In this document: one piece after another, positions 1 to 11,816 of the stretch
Layout: every line of letters begins with the position of its first letter
Position numbering within the stretch: the stretch's first letter is position 1
Origin: Lophius americanus
Taxonomy: Eukaryota; Chordata; Actinopteri; Lophiiformes; Lophiidae
Reading direction: 5' to 3'
NCBI GenBank assembly: GCA_037951165.1
Contig: JBBDHG010000135.1
Coordinates: 2,910,001-2,974,000 of the forward strand
Length of the DNA: 64,000 nt
Made by a program: the position numbers and the translations under genes
The notes under the pieces: generated by a model
Told to the model about the DNA's origin: nothing
The model's database searches: none
What the model saw: only the letters and a program-made list of their open reading frames with translations

Positions 1-1477
1 TTTCTTGGACAATATGAAAATAAAGCTGCAATAAAACTGCATTGGCTTTAATTGTGGTCTATGGAGAGACATGGAGGGACTCCAACAAGGCTGGCTTTAT
101 TACTTCATCTGAGGGGGCAAGAAAGACATCAGCAGTTTCAGATACCATTACAATTCAATCATTCTCCCTAAGTGGCCAAACTCTCCATCAAAAGGTTCCC
201 AGACCCTTTTCACCCATCAACCAACTCACTTTACTGCTTTTTAATCACTAAAATATCCCCCTTTTTTGGGTTTACGTATAACTAAACTGATTTTGCTGAC
301 GGTGGTTATATAAGCTTTGACGGAGAGAAGGATTATTGCTGCTTATGTTAAAAATGGATTCTTGTTCGTTGGTAACTCTAAAATGATAATCAAGAAATCG
401 TACGTAAAGACAGGCAGATGAAATGAACATACTAAATTACAGCACTAGTTATACGGAACACTAAAAGAAAGTGGTTTTGACTTATTAGACATTAACGGCT
501 GCATCTTTCTGCTCATCGGATCAAGAGTTTTTAGCAGAGCGTACCGAAGTGCTGCAGAAACTGGAGACACTATCAACAAATATGGCTTTGTTGTATTTTT
601 AGTTTTTGATTATAAAGTTCATTTCACAGATTAATATTCTGAGGGCAAAACAAACACATTTTGTTTGTTTTAGGAAGCTTGCTTGAGGGCACATAAATGA
701 CCCTACAGTATACGGTGGGACTGCAGTTTTATGTAAAGTAATGTTTTCATAACCAATTTCATCACCAAGAACTTTTAAAATCTACATTTAGGTTGCTTAA
801 ATGGTGTTTGTTTCTTCTGCTTCTTTAAGAAATGCTAGGTTTCATCGTTATTTTACAGTAAACCCACTGCGTGACCGATAAATAACCGGAAACGTGTCTC
901 CTATCAACAGGAAATGTTATTATTCAAACATTGTTTCGTATATTTAATAAAAAAGTATACACACTACTGGAATAAACACTCTTGCATGTGCGCCTGGACT
1001 TATTTTGTCCTAGTTTATGTGCTACTGTATCGTTAGGCTGTACTTTGCTGCCACCTGCTGCCCAAACAGAGATACTGTCCAACACAGGTGATGCTTGCCA
1101 TATATTAACTTTTGACATAAAATCTGTATAATTGGTAAGACAAAGCCTGGCACAATGATTGTGTAATCGTCAGATCACATTTACATGACATAATCAGAAT
1201 AATTTTGCAAAGTCTTCAGAATCCCCTCCATTCATCACAGTAAAAACCAGCTGGATGTAACAGAAATCCCATTTTCTATCGTTTCATGTCTGTCTGATGT
1301 TTAATGTGGTCGTCTGGTTCCTCTTATTCCACCATAATTCGATGATTTAATCGTCTTTGAGTACCCAACTATTCACCACTCAGCAAGCTATATTTCATTT
1401 AGCATCAACTGACATGAACATCACGGATCACTTCATGGCAAAGGCAAACACCTCATTGCTGACTGCCCTTTCTGGCT

Positions 1478-1517
<40 letters not shown>

Positions 1518-2100
1518 ATTTAATTTATAAGTGCTAAAGCCAAATGATAGGGCATGAATTAATATCTTGGAAGAGGGGATTTTTCAAATTTAGGCAGCGG
1601 TTTAAGTGTGCATCTTTTCAAGGACACAAGTTTGAGTTGGACTAGTTTGATGAAGACTGGAGGAGGGATGTAGATGGATGTGAGCATTACCCTCTAAAGT
1701 TAAACAAAAGAACCTCAAAAAAAGCCTGTAACCTGCTCAGGAAGAGTGTAAATAATACATAATTACTGTTAGACATTAATGGTAGGGAATGGGATTGATG
1801 ATGAATGGTACAGTAATAATTCGATGCTATTCACTCACGTAACACACAAACTACATAATAATAGCCTGACTTTATTTCTGAGAAAGAATAATAAGGCGTG
1901 CGTTCTATTCAAAGTTGACATCTCCTATGTGGGTAGAATCACCCACACATCTGAAAACCTTAAAGTACTTTTTAAGATACATTTTTATAACAATCATCAG
2001 CATCATCAAAAAATCATGGTTTTGAGGCCACAACTTTGGGTTTGCTTGGTTTTGTAGTCCTTTCCCACAAGAAGCCAACATATCCCGTCATGCATTTCGC
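1..2100. other. Intergenic, no gene seen
   Basis: I see no convincing exon in this stretch upstream of irak1bp1. Open frames are short, AT-rich and lack recognisable protein motifs or paired splice sites. It contains one TAA microsatellite (separate entry). The last part, about 2030-2140, probably holds the irak1bp1 promoter and 5' UTR, but no TATA or Inr element stands out. Confidence 0.5.
1479..1516. repeat. (TAA)n microsatellite
   Basis: About twelve uninterrupted TAA/ATA trinucleotides, directly visible. Intergenic. Confidence 0.95.
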
Positions 2101-2140
2101 CCATTGCCGTAGCAGCGGGAAGCGGTTTCTGTCCACCATC

Positions 2141-3902
2141 ATGGACGGCAAGAGTCGCGTTTTTGCTGCGGTATTACCGGCTTCTGGTTGGGAATTAACT
2201 GGTATAGATAAAGATCAAAGACGGGAAGTGGGGACAAGTAGTCATAATGTTCCAGTAAACCGACAAAGGGAGGTCCAACTCACGGGAACAGCTGAAGTTT
2301 GTTCCCCAGCGGACAGAATGTTGGTGCGGGTCAGTGTGGGCAGCAGCAAGGAGTCCGTCAACGAGGCGACAAACAGCGTGTCACGGAGACTGGAATACAT
2401 TCTACAGGCTCTAAGGTGAAAGCAGACACAGAGTTCCCCAACTGTCATGTGGAACGTTAATAATCCTTCTCACACTTAGTACTACGTCATACGACCCATA
2501 CGTCACACTCCATGACGTTCCGTCGATCTAGCAAGAAGTGACGTGACACAAGGTGCGCAACATTATGTAGTTCCTGATCTAAATCAAGGAACAGAATGAA
2601 AAATGTACAACCAGATTCATGCTATAAAGCATTTGTCTAGTTTTATTTAAATAAATGTAAAAATAAATAAATAATTGAGACAGAATCACTTGAAAAGTCA
2701 ACACTACTTAATAAAAAGAGACCAGAAAAACTAGTAAAGGTGGTTTAAATCTAAATGTTATCAGTGTCAGATTATGAAAAACTAACCTGAAGGGGGTGGT
2801 CATTCAAAGTTTTGGGCCTACCGCTCAAAAGGTACAGTCATAGATTACATACATGCATTACCTCTGATAGAAGGCGTGGGCATTGTCCATTCAGGATTTT
2901 AAAAAAAAACTAGTGTAAGGACCCCAGGATCCTTTCCTGTGCCTGTCAGGAGTTTATCGGCTGCAGTGTTATTACCACGTTATTACAGTGGTAATAAAAT
3001 GGTCAGCAGGTATACTAATGGTTTGTGCCAAAATTGGCATAAACAACTTTGCAACTGTTCCCATGAAACACAAAGAAGAAACAAGGATTAAGAAACAGGT
3101 AGAAACATGGAAGAGCAGTGTAGTGGTTTATGTTCCACGCACCCCCATACAGCCCTGAGCCTCATTTATAAGATTCTATATAATAAGTAATTTATTAATG
3201 GTTAATTTATTCAATAACTACAACATAGTAATATTTTTTTCATTTAATCTGGTCAGACAAAATGGCGTCAGCGACAAAGACACCTCAGTGAGGAGGCTTC
3301 TGCATCGAGAGGCAGACCAGTATCGCATGGATGCGGAGGTGAAGTATTTAGTTAAACACTAGTGTGTTCACATTTCACTTCGGGCTACTGCACACGCGTG
3401 TGTTGAGAGTGTGGAACATTCTCCCACAGGTCACGGTCACATTCTCAGATTTTGAGAAGATGGAGCGAGTACGTAGCGTCCTGCTGGAGAAGCTGGACAA
3501 GAGCGTCTCTGTGGGAGGGCCGCAGTTCTACCACAGTGATGAATGCCTGAATCAGTTGAGGTATGAGAGCTGTAATCTACGGACAAACATCTGCACTTTC
3601 ATTAAATGATCTCATAGTAACATGCGTGTTTGCGCTCTAGGCGGCGAGTGTGTGTCTCAGCCGTTGAAAATGCTCAGCAGAAGGCTTTTGAAATCAGTCA
3701 GCTCCTGGGGCAAACTCTGGGACCTCCCCTACTGATCAGAGAGGAGGAGACAAAGGAGTGGAGGAGTGATGAGGAGGAGGACGGAAACAAAGGCCAAGGT
3801 GCAGCACCTCTTCCTCACCTATTTTGTATACCCATAGTCACCGCCTCCTCGCGGATGTCTGTGTCCTTCAGCCTCGGAGAAAGGAGCAGGAAAAACCTCT
3901 GA
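2141..3902 (+). CDS. irak1bp1: IRAK1-binding protein 1 (SIMPL/DUF541 family), 4 coding exons
   Basis: Coding exons are 2141-2415, 3257-3338, 3430-3560 and 3641-3902. Junction phases are 2, 0 and 2, and the total is 750 nt (249 aa); human IRAK1BP1 is about 260 aa. The product is the SIMPL protein, reported to bind IRAK1 and promote TNF/IL-1-driven NF-kB signalling in cytosol and nucleus. Recognised segments are REVQLTGTAEVCSPADRMLV in exon 1, a SIMPL-domain strand with QFYHSDECLNQLR in exon 3, and GQTLGPPLLIREEETKEW in exon 4. The start MDGKSRVF is chosen because it sits in a good Kozak context (ccaccatcATGG) and matches the human N-terminal length. In-frame ATGs at 2036 and 2090 would add an unconserved extension. 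The next gene converges on it from the minus strand. Family assignment is from remembered homology; the exon phases are seen directly. Confidence 0.9.
2483..2544. promoter_or_regulatory. Cluster of CRE/ATF-like motifs in irak1bp1 intron 1
   Basis: Four TGACGT-core motifs lie within 62 bp just downstream of exon 1: TACGTCA at 2483-2489 and 2499-2505, and TGACGT at 2513-2518 and 2539-2544. This spacing is far denser than chance. CREB/ATF-type bZIP factors bind such sites. A role in irak1bp1 transcription is inferred from position only. Confidence 0.5.
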
Positions 3903-3949
3903 GGACGTTTTAAGACTCATTCATCACGCCGAGACGGATTGTCAGATAC

Positions 3950-3955
3950 TTTATT
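3950..3955 (-). terminator. Candidate polyadenylation signal of the YccV-like gene
   Basis: AATAAA on the minus strand about 410 nt past the stop of the YccV-like gene. A second AATAAA lies at 4066-4071. Use of either would bring this 3' UTR close to, or just over, the 3' end of irak1bp1. I see no clear plus-strand AATAAA for irak1bp1 in the next 500 bases. Confidence 0.4.
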
Positions 3956-4368
3956 GCTTAGTTGTCAAGTTTGAGTAAAAGTGCAGTTTTTTTTAAAGGA
4001 TCTCTCTGCCTCAACCTCAAAAATATACAACACAGAAATATATTCACAAGTGATCATTTCAACCATTTATTGATACAATTAAGTTTAACTCCAAAATGTT
4101 TATATCTGTTTCTAAAAATCAGGTAAATATCAAGTTACTTTTGTTTTTTACTCATTACTTGTTTTTTTGGCACATCAGATGAAAACACTGTATACTTTTG
4201 TATCTCAAAATCAAACTGACCGCTGTTACTGCAAATCTGCAAAATATATCTTCACATCGAAATCTAGCAAGGAGAGACTAGAAAACTACCTTTGCTCAAT
4301 TCTTGGTTCAATTCTTGGCCCTCTTAGAACCATCACATCCAAATCTGTCTTCCAAACATGCTGAGCAG

Positions 4369-7300
4369 TCACTCATCCTCAGGGTCGTCCTCAGGGAAGA
4401 TCTCTCTGAGCCAGGGCCTCATGTGGAACCGTTTCCCGTCATAATGTGTGAAGTATTTGTCCAAGGTAGGTATCTGCGGCTACAAACATCCAACAGTGAG
4501 TCAAAGATTGCGTTGAGAGTGTACAGTTGTGTTTGTTTATGTCTCATGACTCTCCAACCGTACCCGCGTCCCGATGATGCGCTGCAGTTGTGTCTGAGGC
4601 AAGTAAGCTATCAACAAAGAGGAGGATCTGGGCCCGCTGAACAGCACTTTATAATGTGGAGTATTCTCTGCTTTTAAGCCCTGAAAACAGAAACACACCT
4701 TCGAAGAACTCGGGTAACGGGCAGAATATTACAACGCGAAAATGTCAAGGAGCAGGGTGGGTGTGTAGAATTGTGTCTGCTAACCTTTGAGTTGGAATAC
4801 ACTCTTTCAACCCACTCCTGAGGGGCTCGCATCTCGGAGTCCCAACTCACAATCACCCCGATCATAAGGCCCATTTGGTCCTTCACCACGTCCCCAACCC
4901 GCAGAAACACGTATGGAGGACGGGGGCTTCGCACCGCCTTTGAGGCTAGGAGAAAAAAAAGTTCAACTTTATTTGTATAGCGCTCATCTCAACAAAGTGA
5001 CAAAATGTTTCACATAAAACATGATAATAAAAACAAGATAAAAAATGTTACAATACAATAAGAAAGATAAAACAATGCAGGCAATCACAAATCATGCAGC
5101 AGGACCAGCTTTGTAGGAAAGAAATGTTTGAAGCAATGATTTTAAAACAGGCAGTGTGTTGGCAAGCCTAATCTGCTCAGGCATGAACCCTCATAGCCGA
5201 GGGCCTCCTAAAACTCGGCCACCCGTTGCGACCAGCCTTAACCATGGGACACCCAGCGAGGGGTGCATTAAAAGACCTCACATACGACAAGGAGAATAGG
5301 GAGTTAAGAGCTCTGTGGTACAACTGGGTACGAGACCATGTTGGTCTTAAAAGATTATTAAGAGAATCATAAAATCATTCCTGAATCTGATCGTCACCCG
5401 ACGCAGGGGGGCAAGGCTTGGTTTGATTTAGGAAACACCATAGGTCTTCTACACGATCTTCATCCAACCTGCAGGTTATTCATCGACTTTCAATCATAAG
5501 TCTGGATGAGCTCGATCTTCCTTTTCATTTTTCCTTTCATATACAAATACAAAGTCATGTAATTTAACATTTAAGACGGATGCACTCTGAATGCTCTGCA
5601 CTGATTTCATATACACTTTTGAGATCTTATGGATACAGAAGAAAAGGATCTGTACCAAAGGAAGTGTCGCTACTATTCAAGCGGGACATGCCAAATGTCT
5701 GCAAGTAGAATAGAAGACAAAGTAAGTGGAAAAAATCCACACAAAAAATCTCTTGACAAGAAGGTAAACGCAGTGATGTATTCAGGTGTTTACGGGTAGA
5801 ATCACAGTCTCCTCTACGTTTGACTGTTTCGGTGTCAGTGTCAAGGATGAGTGCAAGTTTCTGGGCTCAGACAGACACTGTTTGAAACAGACGCATCTAT
5901 TTTTGTCCGTTTGATGGAGCATGAATAAGGCTTAACAAGGAAAAATCATTTCTGGTTTTCTTCAGTCACACGCACCCAGCAGGTCATGCTCGTTTGAAAT
6001 CAGCAGTAATGAATTGCTTTAAGAAGAGAAGAAAAAAACGCAGAAAATATTTGTTTCCTACAAATCAGAATGTCTGAAAGTGATGTGGTTAGCAGTTTTC
6101 ACGGTCCATTTGATGAATAAAGGATTTAAACCCGGAGGAGCTGCTGTTCAGACATAAAAATAAAACAGGATCCCCCCCCCCAACCACTGCATTTTACAAG
6201 CAAAGCCCATGATTGAGCTCTAATTAAGTGTGTCTCATAATACTCTCAAACAGTCCATATGCACTCAACTATTTCTATGAAGTCACCAATATGCACTAAG
6301 ATAAGATCACATAGTCTCTCACTTATAAAGATAAATACACTCAGATCACTATTTTTTCTGAGCTCAGTAATAAAATAAGACGAATTTCCTTGTGACAAAT
6401 CATATGAGCTAAATTTAGACATAATTGGACTGATAAGAAGTTACGAGAACTTGTTTGTCCCAAAAAAGCTCCCCCTAATGAGTAAAATATGTACTATCAT
6501 AATGAAATAATATATATACAGGGTAGATCTTCTTGTGTAGTCATATGAGCCAATTTGGACAGAATCAGACATGGTTGGGACGCTATGGTAAAAATAACTT
6601 TTTTTAAACCCTCTCACCAGCTGAGTGAAATAAGAGAAATTACAGTAAAATATGACAAACATATGTCAGATCCCCTTAAGGCGGTTCATAGGAGGTAAGT
6701 TTCGACTAAATCAAACCATTGGTTATGAAATTATGTTCTAAAAGTTGTGTTTTTATTAAAAAAAATCTCCCTGCAGGGACTAAAATATGAACTAGGAGAA
6801 TAAAATATATATGCTAGATAGTTCCGGTCGATTCATTTCATATGCGCTGAATTTGGACTGTGGAGATAAAGCTCCTCCTAGTGGCAGAAATATGGAACAA
6901 ACCTTTCCCAAAATCAATCCCCTTCTTCCTCGCACTGAGGTCTATGGGTTTAAAACATCTAGAAAATAATCCATAATAGTTTGTGAGTTAACCCGAAGGA
7001 TCTGCAGCAAGCGGCAATGACAATCCCATAATATTACCAACTTTTCCCGGGGATATAACAAAAGTAGTGGAAAGGGAGTGATGATGAAGATATGAAGTGT
7101 TCAAATTATTTATTTCATTTTGGACAATACAAACCTCCGAAGAATCCCTTGTTGTTGTCAACCATCATGTCTTCCAAGGCATGCGGGGCTTGTACATCCT
7201 GGTCTCCCTCCAAACCGACCAAAAAACTTTGGAGAACAGAACCAGTCAGGTACCAATGAGTTGGGTCTGAAATATCAAAGCCGTTTCAAGCAATCAGTCT

Positions 7301-9210
7301 TAAAAGTAAATGCCCTACACTCACATGGCTTTGGAGATCTGCTGGTTGGCCCAGTTCATCCAGGCAGTGCCATTGAGGAAAGAGGTTCTTAAGTCTTTCC
7401 AGATTCTTAACAACCTGAAACACAGATGTATGTAAACCAATGAATTCTCGTTAGGTTATTCATTTAGGAATGCATTAGTTTCACTGCTACTTTTTTACAA
7501 AATCACTGTCTTCCAGACATAACTCAAAAAGTGCCTGGAAGAACTGGATCGATTTTGGAAAAGGTTGGTTAATTATTTTACAAAAAGAAACTCTTGACAA
7601 ACAACACATTGGATTTCTGGAGTTCAATCAGGGGGATCGCTTGTACAACACAGGGGATTTGGGACTTTTCAGGCCTAGTTAAGGTTAAAAGGTGTAGCTT
7701 ATTTTCTTATCCAGTGTCAAACCAAAAGCAAAATACAAGATCTGAAGTGAACGCATCGAAAGAAGTCTTTAACGTGGAGGAGAAATGGGTCTTCATCTAA
7801 ATCTGACCCATTTACACTCAAGGTCAAACATGTAAATGGCTGCAGACGGAGCCTTCATTCCTCAGTCTGTGTTTGTTTTCTGACAGCTTACAGAAGAGAT
7901 AGATGGAGCAGCTCCAGGGCAAATCTTGCCATTTTTGTTGTTGCCTCTTCGCTGCCCCCTTGTGGATGTATCCAAACCAACTTAAAAGACACTTTAAAAT
8001 TACGTGGGCATTGACGGTAAGCACTTGTTGAAGCAGGCATTTATTTTCGGACGTATATTGCACATGAATAAGTCTTAACCTTATATTGAATGCTTGATTA
8101 AAAAATGGTTTGAAGTCGTTACAAAAGATACTCATAATATACACCAGTCAGCCATAATATTATAAACACCAGCAGGTGAAGTCAGTCACAGTGATTTATT
8201 TGGTTATAACAGCAACTTTCAGTGGGTGGGAAACATTAGGCAGCAGGTGAACATTTTTTTCCTGAAGTTGATGTGTTGGAAGCAGGAGAAAGAGGCAAGT
8301 GTAGGCATCACGTGACTTTGACTAGGGCTAAATTGTACCGGCTAGATGACTGGGTCTCAGCGTTTCAAGTGCTGCAGATTTTGTTGGATGTTCCTTGTCT
8401 GCAGTGGTTAGTACAAAAGTGGTCCAAGATAGGACAACTGGTGAACAGGCAAAAGGGTCATGGGCTCATGCCCCTGGGGAGAGAAGCCTAACCCATGTTG
8501 TTTGATCCCACAGAGAAGCTATACTTACTGCAAAAGTTCATGCTGGTTCTGATAGAAAGGTGTCAGAACAGGTCTTGGGGAGTCCATGCCTTGATAGGTT
8601 ACAGCTGATTTGGCAGCAAAAGGGAGGACTAACAAATAGTAGTTGTTATAATGTTATGAGTACTCGGTGTACATTGAAATAATATCCCTACATCTTATGA
8701 TCCGTGTAGAATCATGAAGTCGTTTCCTCTATTTGACGTGCCGTTTCCTGTACCGCTCCAGGAAACAGGACATTGTTGCAGCTTTTCCTATTCCTCTCCA
8801 TCCCCTAGTTTCCCCCCAAGGAAACTAAAAGGGTACAGAGGCTTCAACCATGACGGACACAGTTTCAAGGGACACAAACACTAAACGTCAGCAAAACTGA
8901 ACTTAGAAAAATGTGAAGAATATACCAAAACCTACCTCTGGGTTATATTTCATGCAGAGAAACTTGGCTGAAACATGGACTCCATCCTTGAAGGATGTAA
9001 TGACCCCAGTGGATTGTTTGCTTCCATGCAGCCCCGCCCCCTTCACATCAAACACGACTAAAAGCCCTTTTCCATGGAATCCTACCGTGTGGTCGCGTGG
9101 TACCGCTGCGCCGAAGTGGATCCGCTCCACCGGGAGATGTAGTATTGTGCCGGTACAGCGGAGAGAAGCAGCGCGATCTGCAGCATCGTGCTGCCCGTCA
9201 GCTGAGGCAT
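4369..9210 (-). CDS. YccV-like (hemimethylated-DNA-binding-type) domain protein with hydrophobic N-terminus, 6 coding exons
   Basis: Exons in transcript order are 9210-9086, 7414-7325, 7226-7135, 4945-4785, 4680-4564 and 4473-4369. They sum to 690 nt (229 aa), and every junction phase agrees (2, 2, 1, 0, 0). Residues 9-21 (MLQIALLLSAVPA) look like a signal peptide or anchor. The C-terminal ~130 residues resemble the YccV/HspQ-type domain of bacterial HspQ and vertebrate FBXO21. Visible motifs are FLRVGDVVKDQMGLMIGVIV, WDSEMRAPQEWVERVY, TPHYKVLF, LDKYFTHYDGKRF and the ending FPEDDPEDE. There is no F-box. The third-exon acceptor at 7226 (not 7266) is chosen because it restores phase and gives a 98-nt intron rather than 58 nt. 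The biochemical role is unknown; ER or secretory localisation is inferred only from the N-terminus. Teleost genomes may carry an orthologue under a provisional name, so I give no symbol. Confidence 0.72.
4960..5480 (+). repeat. Teleost interspersed repeat (retroposon-like), copy 1
   Basis: It begins with ACTTTATTTGTATAGCGC and continues with text found, diverged, at 44485-45010: AAAGTG, ACATAAAA and AATACAATA blocks, then a motif about colliding region names. I know this layout from dispersed fish repeats, but I cannot assign the superfamily. It lies in intron 3 of the YccV-like gene. Confidence 0.5.
6340..7065 (+). repeat. Dispersed repeat with internal subunits, copy A
   Basis: It shares long stretches with 60960-61930, such as CCTTTCCCAAAATCAATCC and GACAATCCCAT, in the same orientation. 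Inside the copy a unit of roughly 120-250 bp recurs, ending each time in AAGCTCC plus CCTA or similar and GAAATATG-like text. It lies in intron 3 of the YccV-like gene. The edges are approximate. Confidence 0.5.
8141..8671 (+). mobile_element. Internally deleted Tc1-like element
   Basis: The left end ACACCAGTCAGCCATAATAT and the right end ATAATGTTATGAGTACTCGGTGT form a degenerate terminal inverted repeat. The interior keeps recognisable Tc1-like transposase text, including the block around 8390-8460 and GGTTCTGATAGAAAGGTGTC at 8551-8570. It then jumps directly to the end of the transposase, followed by GGCAGCAAAAGGGAGGAC. This is a non-autonomous deletion derivative of about 530 bp instead of about 1.5 kb. 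It lies in intron 1 of the YccV-like gene. Confidence 0.65.
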
Positions 9211-9800
9211 GACGTCGTCCCTCACCTGGACAGGAGAGGAGAGACATGCGCGTCAGGTGGGTGCAGCAGGTGCGGCAACCAACTCTTAATCAGTCAAAAG
9301 TTATAGTATAGAAATGTCAGAATTATAAACCATACGTTTAGAAAACAGATACCGGCCCGATGTGAGCGGTTACTTCCGGAATCACGTTTAAGTATTAATT
9401 ACTCAATCCCAGCAGAAACCTTGAAAGTTTTTGATATTTAGGACGTTCCGTTCTTACCCCTTGCTCTATGCGTCTCTACTAGCTGACAGGCATTACATCT
9501 GAGAGCTGAACGACGAGGTTTCACTTCTGTTGTATTTACATAGACCCACGCCACCTGTGTGTTTACATGTTTCATTAAACACGCCAAACAAGAAATGTAT
9601 CCAATCGCCGCAGCCCACGGAGGAACTAATCGGACCTTTAGGTGCTCGCCACGTCATAAGAGTCGAACCTGTTTGCATGGTTCGGTGAGTGCTCCTACTA
9701 TGGACACGCCACGACCCCGCCCATCTGCCTCCGAGTGAACAGGCAGCTGCTCTCGGCCAATCAGAGGCGGATTAAGGTAGGGTGTGCCTTCACCTAGTGG
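9086..9800 (-). promoter_or_regulatory. Promoter and 5' UTR region of the YccV-like gene
   Basis: The region is locally GC- and CpG-rich. The first coding exon extends upstream to an acceptor at 9226/9225 (TCCTGTCCAG|GTGAGG). A plausible non-coding first exon ends at 9458 (AGAGCAAGGG|GTAAGAA), giving a 228-nt intron. A CCAAT box in an NF-Y-like context (GGCCAATCAG) is at 9755-9764, with a GC-rich surrounding. The transcription start was not identified. Confidence 0.4.
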
Positions 9801-10214
9801 GACTCGCAATTTAGCCCTAAGTTGGGGAAGTGGATATTTTTACACTTGCCCGTGGAATCAAAGTGAGAAACTTAATTCATTCAACCCCAGTGTAAGATCC
9901 AGAATTACAACCACTGACATTCTGGTACTGTTGGAGAACACATGCTTTTATTTTGAAAATACCACACATGCTGCAACTAACTGAACAAGAAGTGATGATA
10001 ATTTTTTAAAAATGAAACAGAAAACAACCGGATGACAGTGTATTTAGTTACTTACTATCAAGGCCAATTGGAAAAGATTATAAGTTACACTTGCCAGGGA
10101 AAAAACACAGTATTATTCTTTATTTGGACAAATTTGCCATTACTGTGAGATTTGAGGAAGTGTGGGGGTAGGGAGGGTGAAAGAACGGGGGAAATTTCTA
10201 TGGAAACAAAACTG

Positions 10215-10224
10215 TTTATTTATT
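10215..10224 (-). terminator. phip: Candidate polyadenylation signal of phip
   Basis: Two overlapping AATAAA hexamers on the minus strand, about 2.98 kb downstream of the phip stop codon. Confidence 0.35.
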
Positions 10225-11791
10225 TAAAACATTTGTATGAACAACAGGGTAGCAGTTCTCCCATCCCTTACACGTACATTCATGCCATATGTTGCTTTTT
10301 TTGCATTCCTTTTTTTCATGAGCTCCAGAATAAAATTGATTTAAGCCGCTGCTCAGAACTTCTTGATGTGACTGTATCAGGGACACACATGGATGATTTG
10401 AAATAAAAGGGAAATTAACAAATACACCAGTTCTTGCGTATGAATCAGTGACTTACTGTTTGAGGTGTTGAGAAGGTGCACTTTTACTTTGAAACATTTG
10501 GTACAAACAGGTGGTCTGAGTGTGATCTGATGATGAGTGGGTGACAGACGAATCAATAAGTCTGCTCTGATGTGGCTGCTGAGTGGTTTTCACTGGGAAT
10601 AAGCAGCAGAAAAAGACTACACTACATAAGACTACATTCCCATAGTTCCTACTGTTTGGTAGGTATACACTGCTCAAAATATTAATATAACTCTGTGTTC
10701 CCCTAATTCTTCGATCAGTGTATGAGTAATATGGAGAAACTTTTGTCATCGTAAAAATGAATTGATTAGCATATCCGAACAAAGTCTAGCTTTTTGGAGA
10801 TTATTATTTTTACAATAACACCAAACATCACTGCTCATCACCTCTTCAAAGGGGATATACTGTATGAGGCCGAAGGCAAAGTCAGCCATAGATAGTTTCT
10901 TATGCAAACTTTGTTTCTGCATTTATTATATTATGCATATTTATACAATTTGCATATGTATACATATGATTGTTTGAGATTGATTTAAATGATATATTTA
11001 TGCATTTTAACCTTTAGATCATGAAGTTGAGGACACGCATGATCTCAACTCAAACCCTAGACAATAATGGTGAAGTCTGTGCGTCCAGCTCTTACTTATC
11101 TGGAAGGAAATCAGACTTTCTTAAAGTGAATATAAGTTGTTTAGGGTATTCTCCAATGAGTGTAAAGGAGTGTGAAACAACATTCTGACACCACTGATCC
11201 AGTCACGGAAGCATCGTCCTCTATTGCAGCAACACAGACACAAAACAGTTGAAAGTGAAGATCTACACACCACAAAATAAACAATCAAACGCCGCCATCT
11301 TCTAAGTCTCCCTTAGACAAAGACAAAATTTGGCATCAACAAATCTAGAACAATAAAGACCGAAACAAATAATGAACAAATGATGTTTAGGTTCTATAAT
11401 ATGAGTCAGTGAAGGACCTAAGGAATGAAGCAGGTGTGTATGGATGCTAGAGTCCAGTTCTCTCTGCTGATGTCCACGAGACACAAGCAGCTGATTTTGG
11501 AATCCGGTGGCGCCACATTGGGGCGAAAACACAAACATGGCAAAAGTGAGTCATTATATGTTTGTCTCATTTTCCAAATGCAGTTCCTTTGGAGCAATTG
11601 AGAAGCAGGAAAAAGAACAGGCCCCAGAAGCAAAAACCAGGGATTTTATATGCCAGCATAGCAAAAGGCACACGATCAGGAAGATGAACATGAGACTTTC
11701 CATCCAAAGTCAACGGGATCCAGTTTGATCTGAGCCGGTCCTGTTCGCTCAACGTATGAGAAAGTGCTAGAACATGACAGACAGAATTATA

Positions 11792-11816
11792 GGTGTGTGT
11801 GTGTGTGTGTGTGTGT
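11792..11816. repeat. (TG)n microsatellite
   Basis: Twelve TG dinucleotides in the presumed phip 3' UTR (CA repeat in the transcript). Confidence 0.9.

Noticed and set aside
2036..2140. Upstream in-frame ATGs that would lengthen Irak1bp1
   Set aside because: The extension has no similarity to the human protein and starts in weak contexts. The ATG at 2141 matches both length and Kozak context.
8903..9247. A 114-codon open frame over the first exon of the YccV-like gene, ending near a good donor at 8936
   Set aside because: The frame differs from MPQLTGSTM, reads across the acceptor at 9226 and the donor at 9086, and would need a poor GTGTAG donor downstream. The six-exon model is phase-perfect without it.
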